From: Hyperoodon ampullatus
Taxonomy: Eukaryota; Chordata; Mammalia; Artiodactyla; Ziphiidae
NCBI GenBank assembly: GCA_949752795.1
Contig: OX457057.1
Location: 7,182,632 to 7,246,631 of the forward strand
Length of the DNA: 64,000 nt
Direction of reading: 5' to 3'
Shown here: one piece after another, positions 11,086 to 22,085 of the stretch
Layout of the letters: every line of letters starts with the position of its first letter
How positions within the stretch are numbered: the stretch's first letter is position 1
Program-made: the position numbers and the translations under genes
Notes under the pieces: generated by a model
Told to the model about the DNA's origin: nothing
The model's input: the letters and a program-made list of their open reading frames with translations, nothing else
The model's database searches: none

Positions 11086-11130
11086 CACTGGCCCAAGGGA
11101 TGTGAAGCACCAAGAAAAAAACCCTCCTCA

Positions 11131-11242
11131 GGACTTCCCTGGCGGTCCAGTGGTTAGGCCTCTGCACTTCCACTGCAGGGGGTCCGGGTTCGATCCCTGG
11201 TCGGGGAACTAAAATCCCGCAAGCTGACCCCCCCCGAATAAG
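11131..11242 (+). mobile_element. CHR-type SINE (short form) with microsatellite tail
   Basis: It begins ggacttccctggcggtcc and has gggttcgatccctggtcgg. Instead of a simple A-tail it ends in a C-run (about 11227-11235) and then the (AG)n tract. Confidence 0.85.
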
Positions 11243-11269
11243 AAAGAGAGAGAGAGAGAGAGAGAGAGA
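11243..11269. repeat. (AG)n microsatellite
   Basis: About 13 AG units directly after the SINE body; it probably grew from the SINE tail. Confidence 0.9.
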
Positions 11270-11810
11270 AAGAATCCGTTCCTCAATCCTGGGACAGAGA
11301 GTGAAATCCGCGTGGCACCAGGGGCTACACAGGGGTACTGAGCCCAGGACTGCCAACCCCACCAAGACACCCAGGTTAGGGTCATCCCTGCCCTGCCCCG
11401 ACCAGGCATAAAAACAAGGGCGATCAGAGCCAGCCCTGCAGTGGCAAGGTTCACTGGACAGTAAAGAGGAGGTGGGTGCCCCCAGCGTCCTGCCACGAGA
11501 CACGAGGACTTCTGGGAGTGGGGCTCTGGAGACCCACTGGGCAGCTTTGTTGTGACCCTGCAGCCCCCTCCTTTCTCCCATCATGCACGTCAGGTGGAGA
11601 CTCGAGATCCACAGCACAAGGGAAAAGGATGCTGTGGCTTTTTTTCTAATAACAGACCACCCCCACCCCATTCTCTACATGCTCTCCGTCCCTGTCCTGA
11701 CACCCACATGGCCTGTGGGACAGGGAAGGTGTCTTCTCCTCCTCTGCATTCTCTCCTCCCCAGAATGGTGGTGAGAAGGGCCACGGGAACCTCCTAGAAC
11801 CTAAACATGC
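11270..11810. other. Unique intergenic DNA
   Basis: No repeat or gene is recognised in about 540 bases. Confidence 0.4.
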
Positions 11811-11814
11811 TGTT

Positions 11815-12065
11815 GGCTTCAACCCAAGATGGAACATAGCGTACACTTCCCTCTATGTGAAGTACAAAAACAGGCAAAACTGTGAGCCGCTAGGATCCTG
11901 GTCACCCTGGGGGTATAGTGACGAGGGGACAGGGGACCTTTGTGGGGGCTGCTCTTGTTGGGGTGCTGGTGAAAGGGAGAGTTCACTTTGCGGAAAAAAA
12001 AATTGGACCGTTATAACTTGTCCACTTTCCTCATGCACATTATGCTTCAATAAAACGTTGGAAGA
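11815..12065 (+). mobile_element. Old L1 3' end
   Basis: A diverged L1M 3' terminus in plus orientation: gtgaagtacaaaaacaggc, then ggtatagtgacgagggg, ending at tgcttcaataaaacg. Confidence 0.55.
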
Positions 12066-13055
12066 ACCTCTCGTTTCCAACCATAATGGCGAAAACAAAA
12101 TAAAATATCGGGGCAGAGTCTTGCTCAATTCTCTTCCTGTTGTGTGAAAAGCGCCGAGTCGTAGGCCCCCCAAAAAGAACAGTTACCCTGTAAGAGAAGC
12201 TGGGATCTGATTTTTGGGTCACTGTTTTCCCAGGTGGTCGGGGGTGGGTGGGGGGACGGTTGACTCATTTTCCTTGCTCCCTTCCTGCCCTAGTCCCCTC
12301 CATGTGGGGCTGGCCGGGGGCCGAGGGCTGGGAGATTGGGGCTGTTGCCTTGGTAATGTTTAAATATTGGCTTCAGGTTATGATGGTAAAATAAATAAGC
12401 AGAAGCCTTGGGGAGCTCTAAGTGGCCCTGCCCGGTGTTCCAGATGCCTGTCAAAGCCCTTGCGAGGACTTGGACTTGGCTCACCAGCAGAGAAGCATGG
12501 AGCTCTCTCCTGGGGTACGGAGCACAGGTTAGGGGCTGCGTGTGCCCCGGATACTCAGGGACCCTTCACCATACTAGACGCCCGGTCTCGACAGACTGTC
12601 CTAAAATCCTTGCTCACGGTCGTGTGGTGATACAGAGGCCAAGAGCCCCAATCCAGAGCCTCGGGAACACTTTCTCTCTGAAGGTGGAGTGGGCACAGAG
12701 GAAATTCATGGAGCTCAAATCACTGCTGAGGGTAAGATATACTCACTTTCAGAAGGTGAGGGCCAAGAAAATAACAGTTGTTTCTAGAGCCCAGAAGCCA
12801 CGATGCCCTGACTCGGGGGTGGGGGCGGAGGGGGACACCTCCAGGACCCAGGAGCAGGTGTGCCGAGATTTGCAGCAGTGGCCGAGAAGATGACGACCCT
12901 GGTCCCGGAAGTAGAACGGAACTTTGCCCAAGATAAATTCTCCATTCCAATTCCGGCTCTGTTGCCGAGAAGCTCCTTGACTTGGAGGTGTATAACAGGT
13001 CCTTAGCAGCTCTGGGCCTCAGTTTCCCCATCTGTAGGCCATTATTTTTATAGAC
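12065..13055. other. Unique intergenic DNA with a MIR trace
   Basis: About 1 kb without a gene. The string ctgggcctcagtttccccatctg at about 13012-13034 is a MIR signature (minus orientation). Bases 12335-12405 are AT-richer and might be regulatory. Confidence 0.4.
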
Positions 13056-13056
13056 G

Positions 13057-13059
<3 letters not shown>

Positions 13060-13093
<34 letters not shown>
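13060..13093. repeat. (AG)n microsatellite
   Basis: About 16 to 17 near-perfect AG units. Confidence 0.92.
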
Positions 13094-13096
<3 letters not shown>

Positions 13097-13800
13097 ACTC
13101 CAGCCCAGGGAACTGTCCCTGCGAAGCTCATCCCATCACACTCTCCCGGGGCAGCTGTGGCAGATGTGCAGTGCGTATTCCAGGATTTACGATGCGGCTG
13201 CCCTCGGGGAAGTGGAAACTGTTCGCCTCGCCCATTCCGAAGCATCCAAATAATAAACCTCCACTGAAGTCTTGGCTCAGGCGGTCTGCTTGTCCTGCTG
13301 TGTGTGCAAGGGAGGGAAGAGCACACAAGCTTGGGCAGGGGTGGGGTGGGGACAGCTCCCTCTGGGCAACGTTGAAGCATGGGGGCGGTGCTGGGAGGGG
13401 CCCTGAGTGTTTGACACCAGCATTAGGTCACCACTGTCTTGCCCCTGGGGTGTGATATGTCAGCAGGCAGCCATTGGCCCGCACGCCATGATTCACGGGG
13501 CTGCATTCCTCGCCCTGGGCCAGGGCTGCCCTTCCCGGCCCTCTCCTTGGTGCTGCTCCCTCCCGGCTCCCTGCCCAGGCTCCAGCCTCTGGAAGCCAGG
13601 AGGGAGTGGAGTGAGGCAGTGCACCAGCAGGGCCGGGCCCCGGACACACCGGGGAGGCTCCTTTTGACCGGTTGGTCCTCTGCAGAGCCACGGGCTGCTC
13701 CCTGAAAATTTATTGCCCTCTCTGCTGTTCCGTCTACACAGTGATTGAGCCCCTTCTGTATGCTGTGTGTCAAATGCTCGAGGTGATGACTGTCCTTTGA
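13094..13800. other. Unique GC-rich intergenic DNA
   Basis: Open frames on both strands over 13400-13840 reflect base composition; no protein family is recognisable. Confidence 0.4.
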
Positions 13801-13804
13801 GGGA

Positions 13805-14583
13805 GTGTTTTTGTTTCCTAGGGTGCCCATTACAGATGACCATGAACGGGGTGGCTTAAAGCAACAGAAATTCTTTCTCTCACAGTTCAGGAGGCCGGAG
13901 GCTGGAAATCAAAGTGTTGGCAGTCCATGCTCCCTCTGAAGGCTGCTGGGGAGAATCCTCTCTGGCTTCCTCCAGCTCTGGGGGCTCCAGGCCTTCCTTG
14001 GTTATGGCCACATCACTCCCCTCTCTGCCTTGTCTTCACATGGCCTTTTCTACTCTGTGTATCTCTCCGTGTGTCCTCCTCTCCTTTTCTTTCTTTCTTT
14101 TTTTAAATTAATTAATTAATTAATTTTATTCTTTGGCTGCACTGGGTCTTCGTTGCTGCGCGGGGGCTTTCTCTAGTTGCGGCCAGCGGGGGCTACTCTT
14201 CATTGCGGTGCGCAGCCTTCTCACGGCGGTGGCTTCTCTTGTCGCGGAGCATGGGCTATAGGGTGCACGGGCTTCAGTAGTTGCTGCATGCAGGCTCAGT
14301 AGTTGTGGCACATGGGCTTAGTTGCTCCATGGCATGTGGGATCTTCCCAGACCAGGGCTCGAACCCGTGTCCCCTGCGTTGGCAGGCGGATTCTTAACCA
14401 CTGCACCACCAGGCAAGTCCCCTACTCTCCTTTTCTTACAAGGACACCAGTCATCAGACTTAGGGTCCACCCTAAATCCAGGCTGATGTCATCTGGGGAT
14501 CCTTAACTAATGACATAGACAAGGACCCTGGTTCCATATAAGGTCACATTCGGAGGGCCTGGGTGGACATGAATTCCGAGAGC
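13805..14583 (-). repeat. MaLR-like LTR, antisense, split by a SINE
   Basis: The plus strand runs from tttgtttcctagggtgcc, through ctcacagttcaggaggcc and gtcttcacatggcc, to ataaggtcacattcggagg and gtggacatgaattcc. This is the reverse of a MaLR-type LTR. The SINE at 14092-14424 divides it. Confidence 0.6.
14092..14424 (-). mobile_element. Long CHR-type SINE inside the LTR
   Basis: The TSD ctctccttttctt is at 14079-14091 and 14425-14437. The tail next to the 3' TSD is a (TTAA)n-like tract (14104-14126). The long form includes the cagtagttg/cagtagttgtgg segment that is massively expanded in the copy at 50.9-51.6 kb; here it occurs only twice. Confidence 0.9.
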
Positions 14584-14593
14584 CCCCTTTTTA

Positions 14594-14731
14594 GTTTTTT
14601 TATTTTTTTACTTTTTGTCTACACCGTGCAGCTTGTGGAATATTTGTTCCCCCACCAGGGACTGAACCCGGGCCCTCAGCAGTGAGAACATGGAGTCCTA
14701 ACCACTGGACCACCAGGGAATTCCTGAGGGA
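14594..14731 (-). mobile_element. CHR-type SINE (short form)
   Basis: It carries accaccagggaattcc at its 5' end and a T-rich complement of its tail. The TSD ccctttttag is at 14584-14593 and 14733-14742. Confidence 0.83.
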
Positions 14732-14734
14732 CCC

Positions 14735-14850
14735 CTTTTTAGAGATGAGGAAACCGGGGACCAGGGAAGCAAGGTGGTTGGTCTGGAGTCCCCCCAGCTG
14801 GAAAGTGACGGAGCGGAGTCAGGATTCAAACTCAGGCCCCATGGCCCCAG
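14735..14850 (+). repeat. MIR SINE fragment
   Basis: The pattern gatgaggaaaccgggg, then ctggaaagtgacggagc and ggattcaaactcaggc is the MIR core. Confidence 0.55.
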
Positions 14851-15985
14851 GAACCACTGTAATATTTCTGCCGGAGACCAGCGTCTGCAAGAATTCCTAC
14901 CCTGCACGTCCAGGCAGGGGGTAAAACAAGTAGGAAATCCTCAGCTTTGGGGAGCAAAACACTGTCCCATCCTCCAGTCACTCTCTAACTTCAGCTGGTG
15001 AACAAATCCCCGAACGGAGTTTGTAAAATCCCCCCAGAGGTTCTGACCCAGTCAGCTGGATCTGCATCGTAAACAGGACCCTAAACCCCAGATGACCAGG
15101 TACACGTGATGCAGGTGGGTCCAAAACCATCCATGTCCTGAGAATCCCCGAAGCATCACTGAGATCAGACCCTGGGGTTAAGATCAGCCCGTCACAGCTC
15201 AAGGCAGGAGCAGGGAGCACAGCTCAGCCAGAGGGACCGCTCCCCATGTCTGTGCCAGATGAGCCCAGAGGGCCAGGCCTGCCAGGGACCAGAGGGCCTC
15301 TTCCCACCACAGCCAGCTGGTGCCGAGCAACCCAAGGAGGAGTGTTTGGATTCAAACTCCCATTCCTGAAGGACCTAATGCAAGCTCATTCTGGGAGAGC
15401 CCCAAGGCAGCTCTGGGCTCTGCCCAAACCCCAGCATGGAGGATTTGGAAAGGCCCAGAGAATGAGCCCAAACCCTCTTTCCCCTTTACAATTCCAGCGC
15501 CAATAGCTTTTCCCCAAGACCAGCCCTTTCATAGTGGCGTCATCTGTGCACCCTCAGTGCCAAGCGATGATGGAAATCCGGCATTCCAAGCCTTCCCGGC
15601 CAATTGGAGCTGCAGCCTCGTACCCTAGGGAGTACAGCTCCTGTCCCCCACCCAAAGCGGGGAGGAAAACAGGTACAGCTGGTGAACAAGACGTCCTTGG
15701 CACCTCATTAGAGCCCTCGGTACCAGGTCTCATGAAAAGACATGAGCTCAGCTTTTGGACCAACCACCCAGGTCTCCAGGGCCACTGCAGTGGGCAGTGG
15801 CCACACCCAGAATCACCTCTGGCTTAAAATTCACTGCAAGTCCCAAACCCTCTGAGGTTTAAGAAGGGAAAGAACAGGGAAAAAAGGAAGGAAAGGAGTC
15901 ACACCATCCAGGCGGCCCTGTGAAATAAGGAAGCATCCCAGGATGCCCGGAGAGTAAACATCCACTGTGTTTGGGGTTCGTTTGT
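14850..15985. other. Unique intergenic DNA
   Basis: About 1.1 kb with no recognised gene. Bases 14995-15140 (cagaggttctgacccag, tgatgcaggtgggtcc) weakly resemble an old MER-type DNA transposon. Confidence 0.35.
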
Positions 15986-15994
15986 TTGTTTCTA

Positions 15995-16196
15995 ACAAAC
16001 ATTTTTTTAATTGAGGTAAAATTGGTATATAACATTATGTTACAGATGTACAACATAGTAATTCGATATGTGTGTACACTACAAAATAATAGACCACAAT
16101 AAGTCTAGTTCCATTATTACCATACAATCACACCCCTTCGCCAATTTCACCCACCCCTCCCCCTTCCCCTCTGGTAACCTTTTAGTTTGTATTAAG
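15995..16196 (-). mobile_element. L1 3' end, antisense
   Basis: The reverse complement of an L1 3' UTR: aattgaggtaaaattggtat, then tctggtaaccttttag. It is truncated and noncoding. Confidence 0.65.
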
Positions 16197-16210
16197 ACAT
16201 GGACCATCTA

Positions 16211-16529
16211 TGTTCCTTTTTTTTTTTTTTTTTTTTTTTTGCGGTACGCGGGCCTCTCACTGTTGTGGCCTCTCCCGTTGCGGAGCACAGGCTCCGGATG
16301 CGCAGGCTCAGCGGCCATGGCTCACGGGCCCAGCCGCTCCGCGGCATGTGGGATCTTCCCGGACCGGGGCACGAACCCGTGTCCCCTGCGTCGGCAGGCA
16401 GACTCTCAACCACTGAGCCACCAGGGAAGCCCTATGTTCCTTTTTTTCTTTAACTTCCTTTTTTTTTTTTTTTTTGACTGTGCAGTGAAAGCACCAAGTC
16501 ATAACCACTGGACCACCAGGGAATTCCCA
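16211..16529 (-). mobile_element. CHR-type SINE carrying a second SINE in its tail
   Basis: The outer element is a short CHR copy (body about 16455-16529, ending accagggaattcccaa). Its TSD acatggaccatcta is at 16197-16210 and 16530-16543. The next entry inserted into its poly-T/poly-A tail. Confidence 0.87.
16224..16431 (-). mobile_element. CHR-2-like SINE nested in a SINE tail
   Basis: A GC-rich CHR-2 copy with the TSD ctatgttcctttttt at 16208-16222 and 16432-16446. Its position inside the TSD of the outer SINE shows it came second. Confidence 0.9.
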
Positions 16530-16569
16530 ACATGGACCATCTAAAAGTAATGATGGTGGTATGTCCAAA

Positions 16570-17712
16570 CCAGGTTTCTTCCTCTTCCCCATTGCAATTT
16601 ATCTTTTCCTAATTTTCTTATTCCTCTTAGCACATTCAGGGTATAACACATTATCTTCTGGGTCTGGGGAGGGGAAAGTGCAGGCAAGTAACATAAAGAG
16701 AGATCATCCTCCAGGGAGTGTCAGGCACCCAGGCCTGACCCGCATGGAACTGCAGGCAAATCCAACCTTCTGTGTCTGCCAAGAGCGGTCTGCCAGGGAC
16801 CACACACCACTGGACAACTGAGGCTTGTGGCAGAAAGGACTCAACAGAGGTGGGAAGGAGCTGTGAATTCACAGCCTTAGGTTGAACGTTCTTGCAGCAA
16901 TTCTTGACCATGCTGCCAACGTGGCTTCCTGAGCTGAAGTTATCACTCCAACCACAGTAGACCTTTCCTGCTCTCCCTCATCCTACTTTTCCGAACACCT
17001 GTTCTATTGGTCACCATCTTACGTTTCCTTGAACGTGACTGCAATCTGGACTCCTGTGATGACTGAGGAATACACTGATCTTTTGCAGGATAAGCATGTT
17101 TCTGGAGTCTCAGATAAATCCCTATTTTCTGGCCATCGGTACAGTTCCATAAGGTGTCCCAACTCACTTTATTAATTGGAGGCATCGTGGTCGGCAAGGG
17201 ATAAACTGGTTTACTACAACTAGATTTGGGGCAAGCCTTGAGCTCTTCGTTTGTTTGAGGAGGATGAGCTTGATCATTTGTATTCGGTGGCTCCACACTG
17301 ACTTCTTTTTTTATATTTTTATTTATTTATTTATTTTGGCTGTGCCGGGTCTTAGTTGTGGCACACGGGATCTTTGTTGTGGCACGCGGGATCATTTAGT
17401 TGCGGCATGCAGACTTCTTAGTTGCGGCACGCAGACTTCTTCTTAGTTGCGGCATGCATGCGGGATCTAGTTCCCTGACCAGGGATCGAACCCGGGCCCC
17501 TGCATTGGGAGCGCAGAGTCTTACCCACTGGACCACCAGGGAGGTCCCTCCACGTTGACTTCTGAAGTTAAAGAAACACCTGGTTCCCTTTGATGGTCTT
17601 CAACAAGTCCCTCATTCACTGGAATCAATATAAGAGTCACATTTTCCTCATCTACTGCCTCTTCAAAGAAATTCTTCTCGTAATTTGGGTATGCCATTTT
17701 TCTGTGGTTTTT
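16570..17712 (-). pseudogene. DPPA2: DPPA2 processed pseudogene, frameshifted and split by a SINE
   Basis: Minus-strand fragments match DPPA2, a SAP-domain chromatin factor of pluripotent cells, in the correct order and without introns. The start codon is at 17698; EEAVDEENVTLILIPVNEG matches the acidic N-terminus. After the SINE, PLPTTMPPINKVSWDTL and YLRLQKHAYP cover the SAP region, which has lost several residues in the middle. Next come basic residues (LQSRSRKRK), a frameshift near 16960, GVITSAQEATLAAWSRIAAR, then the conserved C-terminal domain (QWCVVPGRPLLADTEGW, LQFHAGQAWVP). A second frameshift near 16675 precedes a terminal [13 protein letters not shown] stretch. It cannot encode intact DPPA2. 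Absence of introns marks it as an L1-made retrocopy. Its paralogue DPPA4 is the alternative parent, but residue identities favour DPPA2. No poly(A) tail or TSD was found; later SINEs at 16.2-16.5 kb obscure that end. Confidence 0.88.
17307..17547 (-). mobile_element. CHR-type SINE inserted in the DPPA2 pseudogene
   Basis: The TSD ctccac(a/g)(c/t)tgacttct is at 17291-17306 and 17548-17563 and is made of DPPA2-derived sequence. The tail shows as a (TTTA)n-like run (about 17313-17337). The segment tcttagttgcggcacgcaga is repeated with small changes at 17395-17455. Confidence 0.9.
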
Positions 17713-18000
17713 AAACAATTTTTTATTGAGGTGGGATTCACATAACATAAAATGAACTACTATAAAGTGAACAACTCAGTGGCATTTAGTACATTCACAG
17801 TGTTGTGCAAACACCACCTCTATTTGGTTCCAAAACATTTTTATCACACAAAAAGGAAACCCCCTGCCCATTAAACCACGATCACTCCCGTTCCCCCTCC
17901 TCCCAGCCCCTGGCAACCACCAATCTGCCTTCTGTCTCTGGATTTACCTGTCCTGGACATTTCATATAAATGGAGCCATACAATATGAAACTAGACATCT
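17713..18000 (-). mobile_element. Old L1 3' end, antisense
   Basis: L1M 3' text read in reverse (tttttattgaggtgggattc to ggacatttcatataaatgg). It directly abuts the 5' end of the DPPA2 pseudogene. Confidence 0.75.
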
Positions 18001-19080
18001 GTTGTTCGTAGCTGCCCAGCGCCCCATTTCCCCATCTTCTGATCGCAGCGCCCACACTTCATTTTGGGGAAGCCACCCCACCGCTCCCCTAAGTCCACTT
18101 GGCTGCCCACCCGCTGCGTGCAGGGGCGGGCGCATGACTCAAACCTGGCGAATCAGTCAGAGTGATTGGTTCAGGGATGGGCTTGTGACTCGATCTCCCC
18201 CAATGAGAGCAGCCACAGGACTTCTGGAGCCAGTGGCTTCTCTGCTTGGCTCACTGAATCAGCAGAATGGGAGAATGGGGTTGCTGGCGGCCACCTTTGT
18301 CACCATGGAAGGAGTACCCACCTGGGAAAGAAACCCACCTGAAGGAAAGCAGAGACAAAGCACTGAACCCGCGCAAAGGGCTCGTGTGTCCGAAGCAAAG
18401 AAAGCCAAACTGAGGGCGGGAGTTTGCAACAAAGCAAGGATTTTGTTGCAGGGCACCAAGCAAGGGAATGGGAGACAAATCTCAGATCCACTCCAACTTG
18501 GTCTCTGAGTTAGGGATTTCTAAAGGGGAAGAACAAAGGAGCTGGGGTTAATCATCTTAATCATCTGTGGTCTATGTGTCTTTGAACCTGTGGTCTGTGA
18601 ACCAGGGGGCATCTGTGTCGACATAATCTGTACAGGTCATCTTGACCTGGAAGGTATCCCAGAACATCACATAAACTGTGATGCTTATTGGAAAGCTGTG
18701 GCTCAAGGCACATGACCTTCACTATTCCTTATTAATTAGGCAAACGTGATCAAACAGGTATGGCTTAGGACAGAGAGGAATAAGAAGACCAAGAACAGAA
18801 ACCTGGGTATTATTTTAATTATAAATTAGTCATTACAATGACTAATAAATTTTAATTATAATTCTAAAATTTAAAATTATAAATTTTAATTATAAATTAT
18901 TTTAATTATAAATTAGTCGGTTTCAGCGGGAGGCTGGTTCTTGTCCACACTGTCTGAGCACCTGGATTCAACTCTGCCTGAAGGTAGCACTATCCTCAAA
19001 ACATTTCACTTTTGAAAGTCGATCGCATCCTTTTGTGATCAAGCTGATTGGAACTGGGTTTCTGTAATATGCAACTAAAA
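18000..19080. other. Unique intergenic DNA
   Basis: No gene recognised. A 168-codon plus-strand open frame (18002-18508) shows no domain. Confidence 0.4.
18808..18920. repeat. AT-rich imperfect tandem repeat
   Basis: Repeated tattttaattataaattag and related ttaattataaatt units over about 110 bases. The units are partly palindromic and can form hairpins. Confidence 0.75.
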
Positions 19081-19084
19081 GAGA

Positions 19085-19258
19085 CCCAAACAATACATGT
19101 GGCATTTCACTCACCTGCCTTTGCATGCTCCCATCCTTTATGAAATAAAATACAACTCCTTAGCAAGGAACATACAGTCTTCCTGATGCAGCCCTGTCTC
19201 TTTCCTCCTTCATCTCTTATAACACCCCCTCCTTGTTTAATATGCCAGCCACACAGTT

Positions 19259-19301
<43 letters not shown>

Positions 19302-19640
19302 CTTTTCCTGCCTTAGGGTCTCTGCTCTTTCTGTCTCCTCTCTCCAGAATGCTCTCATCACCCCCACCCGACTCCCAAACACTTAACTCATCCCTTATCA
19401 CTTGATTCAGGCATTACCTCCTCCAAAAAGCCTTCCCTGACTCAGTGCCCCACCTCTCCTCCAGCAGAAAGGCATGTCCCCCGGGCTCCACACAGCCCTG
19501 CGTGCGATTCAGTCACAGATCTTGCCCACACATTGTTGTTCATTATCTGCCCATGTCTGGTCTCCACCCCGCCCAAATAGGGATCCTCCAGGGCCAAGTG
19601 TGTGCCTGGCTCTGCTGACAGTACAGTGCTTGGGCCACAG
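19085..19640 (-). repeat. L2 LINE fragments, antisense, with a CA microsatellite
   Basis: Text such as ctctttctgtctcctctctc, aaaaagccttccctga and cagtgcttggg is the usual reverse complement of ancient L2 3' ends. Boundaries are approximate. Confidence 0.55.
19262..19297. repeat. (AC)n microsatellite
   Basis: About 17 to 18 uninterrupted AC units; likely polymorphic. Confidence 0.95.
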
Positions 19641-19658
19641 TGAGGCTGAACTGCTTTA

Positions 19659-19865
19659 TTTTTCTTTTTCTTTAGTTTTTTGGCTGTGTCGGGTCTTAGT
19701 TGCGGCATGTGGGGTCTTCGCTGAGGCCTGCGGGATCTTTTGATACGGTGCGGGCTCTTCGTTGCCCCGAGGCATGTGGGATCTTAGTTCCCCCGACCAG
19801 GGATCGAACCCGCATCCCCTGCATTGGAAGGCGGATTCTTTACCACTGGACCACCAGGGAAGTCC
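19659..19865 (-). mobile_element. CHR-type SINE
   Basis: The perfect TSD ctgaactgcttta is at 19646-19658 and 19866-19878. It has ccgaccagggatcgaacccg (the B-box complement). Confidence 0.92.
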
Positions 19866-19986
19866 CTGAACTGCTTTAAAGGAAAGCTTATTTCCCAAGT
19901 TTTTCCCAAAGATTTAAATTTATGCAGCAGCCTTCATCCAGGCAAGCGTCAGCTCTGTTCTGTCCTGTACTTAAGGATGCAATGTC

Positions 19987-20333
19987 CAAATAGAGACACA
20001 GACATAGAAAACAAATGTATGGATACCAAGGGGGAAGGGAGGGCGAGGTGGGAGGAGTTGGGAGATTGGGACTGACACTATACACTATTAATACTATGTA
20101 TAAAATAGAGAACTGATGGGAACATACCGTATAACACAGGGAACTCTACTTAATGCACTGTGGTGTCCTAAATGGGAGGGAAACCCAAAAGGGAGGGGAT
20201 ATATGTATATGTGTGGCTGATTCATTTTGCTGTGCAGTAGACACTAACACAACATTGTAAAGCAACTATACTGCAATAAAAAGTAATTAATAAAAAAATA
20301 AAAATTCAGATTCTGAAAATCAAAAAAAAAAAA
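19987..20333 (+). mobile_element. Young 5'-truncated L1
   Basis: About 350 bases of L1 3' UTR ending gcaactatactgcaataaa and an A-rich tail (about 20320-20333). The perfect TSD aaggatgcaatgtc is at 19973-19986 and 20334-20347. Confidence 0.92.
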
Positions 20334-20347
20334 AAGGATGCAATGTC

Positions 20348-21640
20348 TAATATTTCAGTGATTGGTCTTTGTTTTGGCTGAGATTGGACTCTGGAGCCCT
20401 CCCCTCCCTGGAGCCACACCACCCCCGCCCATGGTTGGGGGAAGGCGAGGATGGGGAGAGATGGGACCCGCTCACAGGGAGACCTCTGACTCCTACTGTT
20501 GATGCCGGGGAGCACGAAGATCTCTCCCCCAGCCTGGGATGATCCTGATCAGGCCCTTCGATGCCACCCAAAGCCTGTCTAAGGCTTTTCGTAGCAGCCA
20601 CAATCATGTCTTTAAATGTGAGAGCCCGGAGGCTGTCAGAGGGGGTCATCTGTCGTCTCCCCTTCCTCACCGAAGACTGATCTGCAGACCGGCCAAGGCA
20701 ATCAAGTCAGGCCTCTGCCTGCCTCTGGCTAGCTGGCTCCATGCACTTAAATGCAATGTCTGAGCCTCCGTGAGCAGAGAGGGGCGTCGGGAGGTGACAG
20801 TGGCAGGGTGGGGCTAGGAGCCTGCCAGGCACGCTTTTCCTTGTTTCTGGGTGTCCCAGAAGGGACCGCCCCTCTGGATGCTGCTTAAGGTGTGAACCGT
20901 TGGGGTGGGGCTGAGCTGGGTACTGTGGACATTGGGAACTGGCTATCCTGAGTCAAAGGATGAAGATGCACAGTTGCCTTTGCCTCAATAATAGGCAACT
21001 TTAGCTGGTTCCCAGTGGTTTCCTTCCCCCACCAGTCCCTCCAGTCACTTGTCAGGGAGTAAAAGTTGCCTCTCTGGACACTTCGTGCCTCCTGCAACTG
21101 CTGGTCTAACTTCCCTGGACCAACTGCACACCTGGACCCTAGAATTCTAATGACCCGGCCTATCCTAGGACTTACTCAGGGAGAATGGGTCCCACTGTTC
21201 TGGCAGGTATTGGGGAACCCACTGTTGGCTTCTCTCCTGGGATCAGCAGGTCAGGACCGGGCGGACTGGAAGCCTCATCCTCTGAGAAGCCAAGTCACTC
21301 ACCAGACACCTGCCTGCATTTGAAGCGCCTGCATGGCCCTTGTACTCCCCTCCAGGGTCACTCAGTGACCCTACAAGCTCCCAACCAGACCCAGCTGCCC
21401 CGGCGGGTGAGCACGGGACCCAGCTGCCAGAGTCAAAGGTGGCTTCTTAAGGATTCATTTTTCCAGGAACAGTCTATTAATGTGGGAGAAGAGGGATGTT
21501 TCATTCACTTATTCATTTATGAAACCTTCATCCAGAGCCACTATGAGCCAGATGCTGTGCTAGGTAGTGTGTGGGTTGCAGAGATTTAAGGCAGTGCCCA
21601 CCCTGGACCCAATAACAATAATATGAGTTAAAAATAGCTA
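20348..21640. other. Unique intergenic DNA
   Basis: About 1.3 kb with no recognised repeat or gene. Confidence 0.4.
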
Positions 21641-21647
21641 AGTGCCC

Positions 21648-21770
21648 AGGAATTCCCTGGCAGTCCAGTGGTTAGGACTCTACAATTTCACTGCCAAGGG
21701 CCCGGGTTCAATCTCTGGTAGGGGAACTAAGATCCTGCAAGCCGTGCAGCATGCCAAAAACAAAAAATAT
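21648..21770 (+). mobile_element. CHR-type SINE (short form)
   Basis: It starts aggaattccctggcagtcc. The imperfect TSD is tagctaagtgcc (21635-21646) and ttgctaagtgcc (21771-21782). Confidence 0.87.
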
Positions 21771-21934
21771 TTGCTAAGTGCCAGAAGAGCACAGTGACAG
21801 AGTGCTCTGGGACCTGGGAGAGAACGAGAGAGCCGGGGTCCCTCTGAGGCTCTCGCCCTCCCTGATTTAGTTTATGTGACAAGAACTTACAGAGCCTTCG
21901 GTGCAGGCGCTGTTCTAAGAACAAACACTAAGCC

Positions 21935-22085
21935 ATTTCATTCTCAAAAGAGCTTTGTGGGGTCGGTATTATTATAACCATATTTTATGGAAGCTGGGGG
22001 GCACAGGGCACAGAGAGGTTGAGGTGCCCAAAGTCACACAGCTGCTAAGTGGCAGAGTGCTGTTTGTACCCCAGCAGTCTGGCTC
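21935..22085 (+). repeat. MIR SINE fragment
   Basis: MIR core text: cacagagaggttgaggtgcc, then aaagtcacacagctgctaag. Confidence 0.7.

Noticed and set aside
13060..13093. Regularly spaced repeats as a CRISPR-like array (also 51.1-51.5 kb)
   Set aside because: Simple microsatellite and minisatellite with no unique spacers; the genome is mammalian.
16192..16453. Recurrent 70-120 residue frames rich in Gly, Pro, Ser and Cys at many places (for example 5.8, 16.2, 26.3, 29.9, 35.1 and 45.6 kb) that look like a protein family
   Set aside because: They are all translations of the same CHR-2 SINE in different frames, not a gene family.
18002..18508. 168-codon plus-strand frame as a retrogene
   Set aside because: No similarity to a known protein, no poly(A) tail or TSD.
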